In this document: in pieces, positions 45,497 through 54,216 of the stretch
How positions within the stretch are numbered: position 1 is the first letter of the stretch
Layout: each line of letters opens with the position of its first letter
Source of the DNA: Bin87 sp963666865
Lineage (GTDB): Bacteria; Chloroflexota; Dehalococcoidia; Lucifugimonadales; UBA3495
Reading direction: 5' to 3'
DNA: 64,000 nucleotides
NCBI GenBank assembly: GCA_963666865.1
Contig: OY763072.1
Location: forward strand, 992,001-1,056,000
Notes under the pieces: generated by a model
What the model saw: only the letters and a program-made list of their open reading frames with translations
The model's database searches: none
Told to the model about the DNA's origin: nothing
Position numbers and translations under genes: made by a program

Positions 45497-45511
45497 TCCG
45501 CCTCTGGCGGA
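45497..45511. repeat. 15-bp palindrome TCCGCC-TCT-GGCGGA
   Basis: The only copy of this family seen outside a transposase gene in the window; again preceded by G. Confidence 0.65.
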
Positions 45512-45584
45512 AAATCCTGCCTTCCAACCCACCCAAAACCCAAAGGAGCCAAACCACGAAAACAACCACCCACCGCAACCACCC

Positions 45585-45612
45585 GTAGGGGCGACGCATG
45601 CGTCGCCCCTAC
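45585..45612. repeat. GTAGGGGCG palindrome, core ACGCATGCGT
   Basis: Perfect copy 27 bp before the start of RAYT 2. Confidence 0.92.
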
Positions 45613-45638
45613 GATGCCGCCCTACATTCCGCGCTTCC

Positions 45639-46246
45639 ATGCACTCGCCCCAAGAACCAAACCATCCCGGCCGCCGTTCCCTCCGCTTGCCGTATTACGA
45701 TTACCGGCAGGAGGGCGCATACTTCATAACGGTCTGCACCCACGGCCGGCAACCTCTGTTCGGCTCAATCCGATGCGACAAAGTGCATCCAAACGAAGCC
45801 GGCCGCATCGCAGCCAACTGTTGGGCCGCCATCCCCAATCACTACCCCAACGCCCAAATCGACGCCTTCATAGTCATGCCCAACCACATCCACGGCATCA
45901 TATTCATCACCAACGATCACCACCCTGTAGGGGCGACGCATGCGTCGCCCCTACCACCGTCGCATGCGTCGCCCCTACGCCGCAGGTCTGGGCCAACCAA
46001 AGGTTCAATCGGTGCGATTGTTGGTCCTACAAATCGGCGGTATCCAAACAGATCAACCGTTTGACGGGAACATCGGGCGGCCAAACTTGGCAACGCAACT
46101 ACTACGAGCGCGTCATCCGCAACGAAACCGGCCTCCACGAAATCCGCCAATACATCATCAACAACCCCGACAAATGGAATGAAGACCCGGAAAACCCCGC
46201 CACCCTTTGCTATAATCCCGACCACGTTACCGTGACCGGAAAATAA
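45639..46246 (+). pseudogene. REP-associated tyrosine transposase (RAYT) 2, one frameshift
   Basis: From ATG 45639: SLRLPYYDYRQEGAYFITVCTHGR, HUH motif MPNHIHG (H83, H85), a palindrome read as VGATHASPL (97-105) plus a partial second copy (SHASPLRR), then GSIGAIVG. One base is missing near 46027. The frame continues SYKSAVSKQINRLTG, QRNYYERVIRNE (tyrosine) and EIRQYIINNPDKW. It is a close relative of RAYT 1. Inactive unless the missing base is a sequencing error. Confidence 0.85.
45927..45978. repeat. GTAGGGGCG palindrome plus partial copy inside RAYT 2
   Basis: Complete copy 45927-45954 (core ACGCATGCGT) followed by a half copy (TCGCATGCGTCGCCCCTAC, 45960-45978). It occupies the same site in the protein as the copy in RAYT 1. 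Confidence 0.88.
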
Positions 46247-46277
46247 AACCGCCACACACCGCACGGACCGTTACGCC

Positions 46278-46835
46278 ATGACAACCACCGCAGAAAAACT
46301 GCTCACCGCCGACGACCTGCTCCGTCTGCACAGCGAGGGCGTGCGCGGCGAGCTGATAATGGGGGTATTGCACGAAACCGTGTCAAACGGATTGGAACAT
46401 GGCGAAGTGGTAGCAAACCTGATGAGTCCGCTCCATCAATTCGTCAGACCGCAAAGGTTGGGACGGGTATTTGGCTCCGATTCCGGTATCCAGCTGGAGC
46501 ACGACCCGGATACGGTGCGTGAGCCTGATATAGCGTACATATCCGCCGAGCGGCTGCCCCTGGACGTGCGGGTACGAGGATACTCCCAGGTGGTTCCCGA
46601 CCTGGTGGTCGAGGTAGTGTCGCCCGGCGACCGCCCCGCGCCGGTGTACGACAAGGCGCAGATGTGGCTGCGCTTTGGCGTGCGGTTGGTTCTGATAGTT
46701 GACCCGGAGGCCCGCAGCATCATGGCTGTGCCGTCGGAAGGGATGACGCGGACGTTCACCGAGGACGATACGCTGGACTGTGGAGAGGTCTTGCCCGGCT
46801 TTTCGTGCCCCGTGCGCGACATCTTCGACACCTGA
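46278..46835 (+). CDS. Uma2 family endonuclease (DUF820)
   Basis: 185 residues. Typical Uma2 layout: LTADDLLRLHSEGVRGELIMGVLHE, then VREPDIAYISAERLP (Asp) and PDLVVEVVSPGDRPAPVYDKAQMWLRFGV-type core (here split, PDLVVEVVSPGDR and YDKAQMWLRFGV) with the Glu/Lys of the PD-(D/E)xK fold, ending LPGFSCPVRDIF. The biological role of the family is unknown; it is often found in mobile or accessory regions. Confidence 0.9.
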   Translation: MTTTAEKLLTADDLLRLHSEGVRGELIMGVLHETVSNGLEHGEVVANLMSPLHQFVRPQRLGRVFGSDSGIQLEHDPDTVREPDIAYISAERLPLDVRVRGYSQVVPDLVVEVVSPGDRPAPVYDKAQMWLRFGVRLVLIVDPEARSIMAVPSEGMTRTFTEDDTLDCGEVLPGFSCPVRDIFDT

Positions 46836-46859
46836 CCGAGCAGAGCGTCGCGGCGTCTT

Positions 46860-47312
46860 ATGTCATCCCACCAGCAAATCATCGTCAAAACGGTGGACAA
46901 CCCCGCCGAACTGGAGGGCGCTTTCGCCCTCCGCATCCGCGTCTTCGTGGGCGAGCAGGGCGTCCCCGCCGACATCGAGCTGGACGAAGCCGACACCGCT
47001 CCGGACACCGTCCATGCCGTGGCCGTGCAGAACAGCGTCGTCATCGGCACCGGTCGCCTCCTCGCTGACGTGGACGGCAAAGGCCCCCACATCGGCCGCA
47101 TGGCCGTGGAACAGGACCGCCGCCGCGACGGCATCGGCGGCCGGGTGCTGCTATTCCTCGAAGACCAGGGCCGCCGACTCGGCTACCAGCAGATCACCCT
47201 CCACGCCCAGGAATACGTAAAATCCTTCTACGCCCGGCACGGCTATCGTGAGGTCGGCGAATCCTTCATGGAAGCCGGCATCCCCCACCGCGAAATGGTC
47301 AAGGATTTATAG
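46860..47312 (+). CDS. GNAT family N-acetyltransferase
   Basis: 150 residues. ALRIRVFVGEQGVPADIELDE at the start, VIGTGRLL (beta4), GRMAVEQDRRRDGIGGRVLL with the RRDGIG acetyl-CoA pyrophosphate loop, and SFYARHGYREVGESFMEAGIPH at the end. It resembles the ElaA/YjcF-type GNAT proteins. Followed at 2 bp by the next gene, so co-transcribed. Confidence 0.88.
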   Translation: MSSHQQIIVKTVDNPAELEGAFALRIRVFVGEQGVPADIELDEADTAPDTVHAVAVQNSVVIGTGRLLADVDGKGPHIGRMAVEQDRRRDGIGGRVLLFLEDQGRRLGYQQITLHAQEYVKSFYARHGYREVGESFMEAGIPHREMVKDL

Positions 47313-47314
47313 CA

Positions 47315-47803
47315 ATGGGCATCCTCACCGACGACATGAAACGCGCCCTTTCCGAACAGCGCCTCATCTTCGCCGCCACCGTCTGTCCCGACGGCACTCC
47401 CAACCTCTCGCCCAAGGGCACTGTCATGGTCTGGGACGACGACCACGTCCTCTTCACCGATCTGGCCTCGCCGGGCACCATGCGCAACCTGGAGCACAAC
47501 CCGTCCATCGAGATCAACACCATCGACGTCTTCGCCCGCAAGGGCTACCGCTTCAAGGGCAGCGTGGTCGTCCACCAAAACGACGACCTCATGGCCGCCG
47601 TCCAGGAGCGTATGCGCAGCGGCCCGTCCAACGTAACCGACCTGGCCGACAGCGTCCGCGCCGTCGTCCTCATCCGCGTCGAGCAGGCCCAGCCTCTCAT
47701 CTCCCCCGGCTACTGGGGCGGCGCCACCGAAGCCGAAACCCGCGCCAACTGGGAAACCTACTGGTCCAACGTAAACGCCAACTGGCGCTCGCGCCACACG
47801 TAG
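47315..47803 (+). CDS. pyridoxamine 5'-phosphate oxidase family protein
   Basis: 162 residues, FMN-binding split-barrel type: LIFAATVCPDGTPNLSPKG, VLFTDLASPGTMRNLEHNP and SIEINTIDVFARKGYRFKG. Probably a flavin- or F420-dependent reductase of unknown substrate. Transcribed with the upstream acetyltransferase. Its TAG stop is the TAG of a GTAGGGG palindrome. Confidence 0.88.
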   Translation: MGILTDDMKRALSEQRLIFAATVCPDGTPNLSPKGTVMVWDDDHVLFTDLASPGTMRNLEHNPSIEINTIDVFARKGYRFKGSVVVHQNDDLMAAVQERMRSGPSNVTDLADSVRAVVLIRVEQAQPLISPGYWGGATEAETRANWETYWSNVNANWRSRHT

Positions 47804-47827
47804 GGGCGACCGGCCGGTCGCCCCTAC
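47800..47827. repeat. GTAGGGGCG palindrome, core ACCGGCCGGT
   Basis: Perfect copy supplying the stop codon of the flavin-reductase-like gene. Confidence 0.92.
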
Positions 47828-47841
47828 CCGGCGAGGCATAT

Positions 47842-47869
47842 GTAGGGGCGAGGCATGCCTCGCCCCTAC
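47842..47869. repeat. GTAGGGGCG palindrome, core AGGCATGCCT
   Basis: Perfect copy with a fifth core type, 14 bp after the previous copy, between convergent genes. Confidence 0.92.
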
Positions 47870-47886
47870 GCGGTTCACACACTACG

Positions 47887-48201
47887 CTACGCCACCCCCG
47901 CCGCAGCCTCCACCCCGTCCATCACCCGCACCTCCATCTTGGCGATGTGGCTGGTGGGCCGGTCGCCCAGCGCCGTCCGCTCCGGCGACGCGAAATACGC
48001 GGCCTCCTTCTCGGCAATCTCCTCCGCGCTGTCAAACCGCCGCACCCAGATGAACTCCGTGCGGTCCGCGTTCACGTAGCTGGACACCACTGGAATCCCC
48101 AGCCGGTCATGCAGCGGCCGGATATGCTCGTTGAACACGCCGAGCCACGAGTCCATCATGCCCCGGTTAATCGTGTAAATGCGCAGTTGGTACGTAGCCA
48201 T
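47887..48201 (-). CDS. NIPSNAP family protein
   Basis: 104 residues, ferredoxin-like dimeric alpha/beta-barrel domain: YQLRIYTINRGMMDSWLGVF, VVSSYVNADRTEFIWVRRF and the C-terminal KMEVRVMDGV. NIPSNAP proteins are often found beside enzymes of organic-acid degradation; here the same-strand neighbour upstream is an enolase-superfamily enzyme. Function unknown. Confidence 0.85.
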   Translation of the reverse strand: MATYQLRIYTINRGMMDSWLGVFNEHIRPLHDRLGIPVVSSYVNADRTEFIWVRRFDSAEEIAEKEAAYFASPERTALGDRPTSHIAKMEVRVMDGVEAAAGVA

Positions 48202-48220
48202 GATTTGTTCCTCCGTATTT

Positions 48221-48365
48221 GTCTGAATCAGGATTTATGGGATTTCAGGATTTGCAGGATTGACACGCTGCGTCTATCAGAATCAGGATTTACAAGATTG
48301 CGGGATTTTCAGGATTAGTCCGTCAATCCCGTAAATCCTGAAATCTGGCAAATCCTGATTCTGAC
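48221..48365. repeat. cluster of AATCAGGATTT-type direct and inverted repeats
   Basis: Units like AATCAGGATTTACAAGATT occur several times, bounded by GTCTGAATCAGGATTT on the left and AAATCCTGATTCTGAC on the right, so the whole block can fold. Short relatives (AAATCCTGATACTGACA) occur near 45030. Confidence 0.8.
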
Positions 48366-48369
48366 AATC

Positions 48370-49455
48370 TTACGCCACCCCGTACTGTGCAATCGCGTCC
48401 TGGCTGAAGGAAAGCCCCAGCCCGGGCCGGTCCGGCACCACCAGGTCCCCGTCCACGATGTCCGGCGTCTCATCGAACAGCCGCAGCGACCAGGGCATGT
48501 ATTCCACCGTCAGCCCGTTGGGGATGGCCGAAATCGTATGCACCTGCACCTCCGGGATCAGGTGCGACACCACCGGCAGGTTGAACGCCTCGGCCATGCC
48601 GGCAATCTTGCGGAAGGGCGTGATCCCCCCGGCCCGCAGCAGGTCAACCATCACGATGTCGATGCTGCGCTGCTCCACCATGTGCCGGAAGGGCCGGATG
48701 CCATAAACGTATTCCCCGGCTGCTATCGGCGTCACCAGCGCGTCGGCCACCCGGGCCAATCCCTGGTAGTCGTCCCGCGCCACCACGTCCTCCAGCCAGA
48801 ACAGGTGGTACTCCTCCACCATGCTCCCGATCTGGATGGCCTGGTTCACGTTCCAAAGCTGGTTGATGTCGCACATCAGGTCGATGTCCGGGCCGATGGC
48901 GTCGCGCAGGGTGCGGATGCGGGCCACCTCCCGGGCGGCGGTGGGTTCCGCGCCCATCTGCGTCTTCATCTGCCGGAAGCCCTGCTCCACCAGGCGCGGG
49001 CCGGCCTCGGACAGGTACTCCAGCCCCATGGGCCGCATCAGCGCGCCGCTGGCGTAGGTGGGCGCCCGGTCCCGGTAGCCACCCATCAGCGAGCACACCG
49101 TCTGGTCCAGCGCCTTGCCCTTGATGTCCCACACCGCCATATCGACGGCGGCCAGGGCCAGCGACAGCACGCCCTCCGGCCCGGCCGACGCACAGGCATC
49201 CATCAGCTTGCCCCAAACGGCCTCCGGGTTCATCGGGTCCGCTCCCGACGCCAGGGCGGCCAGGTCGTCCACCGCCCGCCGCAGGGCATGGACCAGCGGC
49301 CCGCCGAAGAAGGTGAGGCCCACCCCGGTGATGCCCTCGTCGGTATTCAGCTCCAGGATGACGAACTCGCGAGTGCCCGGCTGGTCGATGCCCACAACCA
49401 GCGGATTGTCGGCCGGGGTTTGCAGGACGCGGGTCGTGGCGGTGGTAATCTGCAT
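48370..49455 (-). CDS. mandelate racemase/muconate lactonizing enzyme family protein
   Basis: 361 residues, enolase superfamily. Lid domain at the N-terminus, then K164 (QMKTQ), metal ligands D196 (CDIN), E222 (WLEDV) and E248 (GEYVYG), and H298 (VVSHLIPE). The lysine on the KxK strand and the histidine suggest a mandelate-racemase-subgroup dehydratase or epimerase acting on an acid sugar or similar carboxylate. Probably in one unit with the NIPSNAP gene downstream. Confidence 0.88.
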   Translation of the reverse strand: MQITTATTRVLQTPADNPLVVGIDQPGTREFVILELNTDEGITGVGLTFFGGPLVHALRRAVDDLAALASGADPMNPEAVWGKLMDACASAGPEGVLSLALAAVDMAVWDIKGKALDQTVCSLMGGYRDRAPTYASGALMRPMGLEYLSEAGPRLVEQGFRQMKTQMGAEPTAAREVARIRTLRDAIGPDIDLMCDINQLWNVNQAIQIGSMVEEYHLFWLEDVVARDDYQGLARVADALVTPIAAGEYVYGIRPFRHMVEQRSIDIVMVDLLRAGGITPFRKIAGMAEAFNLPVVSHLIPEVQVHTISAIPNGLTVEYMPWSLRLFDETPDIVDGDLVVPDRPGLGLSFSQDAIAQYGVA

Positions 49456-49549
49456 GAGATGCGCTCCAACGTGGGTATAACGTGGGGCAGGTTAGCACGG
49501 GCGGCCGGCGCGGGCAATGCCACGTCGCTAATCAGCGCCCTTTCGGGTA

Positions 49550-49578
49550 TTGACAAGGGGCGGCAAAGGGGCTATAGT
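49550..49578 (+). promoter_or_regulatory. sigma-70-type promoter of the 16S rRNA gene
   Basis: TTGACA (49550-49555), 17-nt spacer, TATAGT (49573-49578), about 85 bp before the mature 16S start. Confidence 0.85.
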
Positions 49579-49635
49579 TGCGGAACTTACCCGCCGTTGT
49601 AGGCGTTTCGCTTCCGGCGGGAAGGCTCCTTAACA

Positions 49636-49651
49636 GCTGAATAGTGGAAGG
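49636..49651 (+). other. pre-16S processing stem, left arm
   Basis: GCTGAATAGTGGAAGG pairs with CCTTCCACTACTCAGC at 51369-51384 (15 of 16), and CCTTA before it pairs with TAAGG behind. A stem bracketing the 16S gene is the usual RNase III substrate. Confidence 0.75.
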
Positions 49652-49663
49652 AAGTAAGGTTCT

Positions 49664-51176
<1,513 letters not shown>

Positions 51177-51368
51177 ATAGGGAGACCTTAGTCAGTCAAC
51201 GTTGCGTTTCGCGCGAAAACTGACCCACTCCCAGGTCAATCAGCGGACGTTCCTGTCCCTCGGATCATTGGTTGAGTCCTCTGGACTCCCGGACCCGGAA
51301 AACAGGTTCCCTGAGAAAATCCGCTGCCCCCGGCACAATCGCCGGAAAAAATCGCAAACTTCTTGCTC

Positions 51369-51384
51369 CCTTCCACTACTCAGC
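51369..51384 (+). other. pre-16S processing stem, right arm
   Basis: Complement of 49636-49651, 194 bp behind the 16S 3' end and 24 bp before the terminator. Confidence 0.75.
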
Positions 51385-51407
51385 CGGTAAGGCGCCACGA
51401 AACAGCG

Positions 51408-51440
51408 AGCCGAGCCTTTTGTCACAGGCTCGGCTTTCTT
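51408..51440 (+). terminator. rho-independent terminator of the 16S unit
   Basis: Stem AGCCGAGCC (51408-51416), 10-nt loop, GGCTCGGCT (51427-51435), followed by TTCTT. It closes the transcript directly after the processing stem. Confidence 0.9.
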
Positions 51441-51521
51441 GTATATTAACTGGCGTTTTCACGCGGATAGGCAATGCGCCCACCGCTCCAAATTCTCGTA
51501 CCATCCGGCGGAGTTGCCTTG

Positions 51522-52559
51522 ATGCCTGTGTCAACTCGTATATTACTGCCTGTCTTGCTGCTTCTCGGCGTGGCCGTCGCCCTGGCCTGCACTTCCCCTG
51601 AACCTGCCCCCGCTCCGACCCAGGCGCCGCCCACGGCCATGCCCGCACCCACCGCCACGCCGGCGCCGGCCCCCACCGCCACGCCGGTCCCGCCGACGGA
51701 CACCCCGGTTCTGCCCCCAACACCCGCGTCGACCGCCACGCCGGTCCCCACGGCAACACCGACCCCAACGGCTACGCCGCTTCCCACGCCAACTCCTACT
51801 CCATTGCCCACACTGGCGCCGGGTGAGCCGACACGAACCCCCACGCCCACGCCGGCACCAACACCTACCCCGGCCCCAACACCCACGCCCGCTCCCATAG
51901 ACTCGCTGACCACGGCGGATTTGCCGGGATTGCTGCCCTCGGTAGATGACATTGCCGCCCTGGCCACGGAAACCGCCGCGGACAGCCCCGTTATCAAGTC
52001 GGTGGTGCTGGCCGGCGTCTGCACCGGCGGCGCAGATGCCGACTGCGTTTATGAAGGCGTCGAAGGCGAAGGTGAGTTCACCGACAGTTCCGACGGTTTC
52101 GTCGCCGGCTACAAGCGTTATACCTGGGCCGGCGGCCTGCTCAACGTGTACAGCGTGACCGGCAGCCGAGTCTATTTCACCCTCACCTGGGTCAGCCTGT
52201 ACGATACCCCGGAACAGGCCAAAGCCAACGTTGATGCGCTCAAAGCCTTTGACCGCAACGCGCTGAATGACGCCATCAATGAACTGGTGGCCGAGTTGCA
52301 GCTGCCCGTCCAGGGCGCGAACATCGTCTCCGTCACCGATGCTGACGCGCCCCCGCTGGGAGATTACGCCGTTGGCAAGGACTACACCTTCTCGGGATCC
52401 ACCGCAATCATCGACGGCCGTGAGTTCCGGTTCGTCCGCGGCCGTACCGTGGCACGGGCTATCGTCACCGGCGTGTTCCGCAAAACCTCCGCCGAATCAA
52501 CCCAGGCTCTGGCTGAGATAATCGAGGCCAACCTCGAACCCTTCATACTGCAAAAATAG
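51522..52559 (+). CDS. Pro/Thr-rich lipoprotein
   Basis: 345 residues from ATG 51522. Signal peptide with lipobox VALAC (Cys at about 23), then roughly 100 residues of Pro-Thr-Ala repeats (TPTPAPTPTP type), which form an extended stalk, and a C-terminal globular domain of about 200 residues (LTTADLPGLLPSVDDIAAL, VYEGVEGEGEFTDSSDGFVAGYKR) with no family I recognise. Surface-anchored. Not linked to thiL by function, although only 13 bp separate them. Confidence 0.75.
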   Translation: MPVSTRILLPVLLLLGVAVALACTSPEPAPAPTQAPPTAMPAPTATPAPAPTATPVPPTDTPVLPPTPASTATPVPTATPTPTATPLPTPTPTPLPTLAPGEPTRTPTPTPAPTPTPAPTPTPAPIDSLTTADLPGLLPSVDDIAALATETAADSPVIKSVVLAGVCTGGADADCVYEGVEGEGEFTDSSDGFVAGYKRYTWAGGLLNVYSVTGSRVYFTLTWVSLYDTPEQAKANVDALKAFDRNALNDAINELVAELQLPVQGANIVSVTDADAPPLGDYAVGKDYTFSGSTAIIDGREFRFVRGRTVARAIVTGVFRKTSAESTQALAEIIEANLEPFILQK

Positions 52560-52572
52560 GCTCACCGGGCTT

Positions 52573-53577
52573 ATGCGCATCTCCGAACTGGGCGAATTCG
52601 GCCTTATCGCGCTGGTGCAGCGTTGGACCCAGGCGGCCGATTCTTCGACCGACTCCCAATTCCAACTGACGGTGGACAACGGCGACGATGCGGCGGCAGT
52701 TACCTTTCGGCACGCCCCGGTCACCGAACTGTACACCACCGATACCATGGTGGACGGCATCCATTTCACCGCCGCTACCACGCCTTGGCGCGACCTGGGC
52801 TGGAAGGCCATCGCCTCCAACATCAGCGACGTGGCGGCCATGGGCGGCCGGCCCGGTGTCGCTCTTATCACCCTGGGGTTGCCGCCGGACACGGCGGTCT
52901 CCGACATCGAAGAGTTGTACGCCGGCATGACCGAAATTTGCCGGGCGTTCGGGGTGCGCATCGTCGGCGGCGACATGGTGCGCTCCCCGGTGGCCTTCAT
53001 CACCGTGGCCTTGACCGGCATCGCCGCCGGAGAGCCGACGTTGCGCACCGCCGCCAAGCCGGGGCACCGGGTGGCCGTAACCGGGCCGGTGGGCGGCTCC
53101 GCCGCCGGCCTGCGCGCCATGCTGGACCCGCCGGACCAAAAGGGAAAAGAGGTGGCAACCCTGATTGACCGGCACCGACGGCCGCGTCCCCACGTCGCCG
53201 AGGGCAAAATGCTCACCGCCTCCGGCGTCCGCTCCGCCATGGACGTCAGCGACGGCCTGGCCGACGACCTGGGCAAACTGTGCGCCGCCAGCGGAGTAAG
53301 CGCCACCCTGTGGGCCGAGGAGATACCGGTTGAACCATCCCTAAAAGAGGTTTTCCCGTCCCATTGGCTTGACCTGGCGCTGTATGGCGGCGAAGACTAC
53401 GTACTGCTGTTCACCGCGCCACCGGATACAATGGACGCGACAATTAGCGAACTCCCCTCCGGCGCGGCGGTCGTAGGCGAAATAACCGCCGGCCAGCCGG
53501 GAGAAGTCACCGTGCTGGACTCCGACGGCAACCCCCGCACGCGGCGCGGCGCCGGCTGGGACCATTTCACCGCCTAA
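52573..53577 (+). CDS. thiL: thiamine-phosphate kinase
   Basis: 334 residues. N-terminal ISELGEFGLIALV, NGDDAAAV (ATP/Mg-binding loop), TTDTMVDGIHF, WKAIASNISDVAAMGGRP and the C-terminal SDGLADDL and GGEDYVLLF are the ThiL/PurM-fold signatures. Phosphorylates thiamine monophosphate to the pyrophosphate. Followed, after a repeat, by tsaE-tsaB. Confidence 0.93.
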   Translation: MRISELGEFGLIALVQRWTQAADSSTDSQFQLTVDNGDDAAAVTFRHAPVTELYTTDTMVDGIHFTAATTPWRDLGWKAIASNISDVAAMGGRPGVALITLGLPPDTAVSDIEELYAGMTEICRAFGVRIVGGDMVRSPVAFITVALTGIAAGEPTLRTAAKPGHRVAVTGPVGGSAAGLRAMLDPPDQKGKEVATLIDRHRRPRPHVAEGKMLTASGVRSAMDVSDGLADDLGKLCAASGVSATLWAEEIPVEPSLKEVFPSHWLDLALYGGEDYVLLFTAPPDTMDATISELPSGAAVVGEITAGQPGEVTVLDSDGNPRTRRGAGWDHFTA

Positions 53578-53613
53578 TTACATAGAACTTACTCAGTTGG
53601 AAACCACTTTTCC

Positions 53614-53641
53614 CGTCATTCCCGCGAAAGCGGGAATCCAG
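53614..53641. repeat. CGTCATTCC-type inverted repeat
   Basis: Single hairpin copy (CCCGCGAAAGCGGG). Its last G is the first base of a possible GTG start for tsaE. Confidence 0.8.
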
Positions 53642-53664
53642 TGACCGAAATCGTCAGTTTGGCC

Positions 53665-54216
53665 ATGTCCCGCAGTATCACCATCCACACCGACACGGCG
53701 GAGCAAACGCGCCGGGTCGGAGAAATAATCGGACAGGAAGCCGCCCCCGGCGACATCTACCTGCTCACCGGGCCGCTGGGCGCCGGCAAGACCTGTCTTA
53801 CCCAGGGCATCGCCCGGGGTCTCGGTGTTCCCGGCTACGCCCGCAGTCCTACCTTTGTCCTTGTCACCCGCTACCAGGGCCGCCTCACCATCCACCACGC
53901 CGACCTCTATCGCATCGACCATCCGGCGGAGGCTTGGGACCTGGGCCTGGAGGACATCATGTCCGCCGGCGAGGAAGTGCTCATCGTAGAGTGGGCCGAC
54001 CGCGCCGCCGACATATTCCCCGAACACGCCCTCTGGATTGACCTGGACTACGCCGCCGATGGCAACCCTGCTGCCTGTGAGGTCATCCCCGACGAGGATG
54101 GCTCCGTTCCCAGCCGCCACAGCATTGCGATCAATAACGCCCCGCAACCCTACGCGGGGTTGATGGCCCGGTTGGCCGCTGCCTTCTCAACCACGACCGC
54201 CGGAGGACAGGCGTAA
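53665..54216 (+). CDS. tsaE: tRNA threonylcarbamoyladenosine biosynthesis ATPase TsaE
   Basis: 183 residues from ATG 53665 (MSRSITIHTDTAEQT). Walker A GPLGAGKTCL, then SPTFVLVTRYQG, HHADLYRID and VLIVEWADRA, the standard TsaE order. It drives t6A synthesis on tRNA together with TsaB and TsaD. A GTG at 53641 would add eight residues but is formed by the preceding repeat. Its TAA shares the A with the ATG of tsaB. Confidence 0.9.
   Translation: MSRSITIHTDTAEQTRRVGEIIGQEAAPGDIYLLTGPLGAGKTCLTQGIARGLGVPGYARSPTFVLVTRYQGRLTIHHADLYRIDHPAEAWDLGLEDIMSAGEEVLIVEWADRAADIFPEHALWIDLDYAADGNPAACEVIPDEDGSVPSRHSIAINNAPQPYAGLMARLAAAFSTTTAGGQA

Larger units (their letters stand above)
44880..45638. other. repeat-rich intergenic region
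   Basis: No gene recognised. It holds a decayed half-MITE (44898-44925, GCAGCGTTGCAATTCAG), three GTAGGGGCG palindromes, a 122-bp MITE and a TCCGCC palindrome. An open frame on the minus strand (45269-45640) is mostly repeat sequence. Confidence 0.6.

Noticed and set aside
45269..45640. Minus-strand frame of 123 residues in the repeat-rich region
   Set aside because: It is composed largely of repeat sequence (RGDACVAPT-type peptides from the palindromes) and has no protein-like features.
16450..47869. GTAGGGGCG palindromes as ordinary rho-independent terminators only
   Set aside because: There are no T-runs, several copies lie inside genes or in MITEs, and the arms are identical to the base; a mobile repeat family explains this better.
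48221..48365. Possible CRISPR array
   Set aside because: Units are too short and too close, spacers are not unique or uniform, and no cas genes are present.
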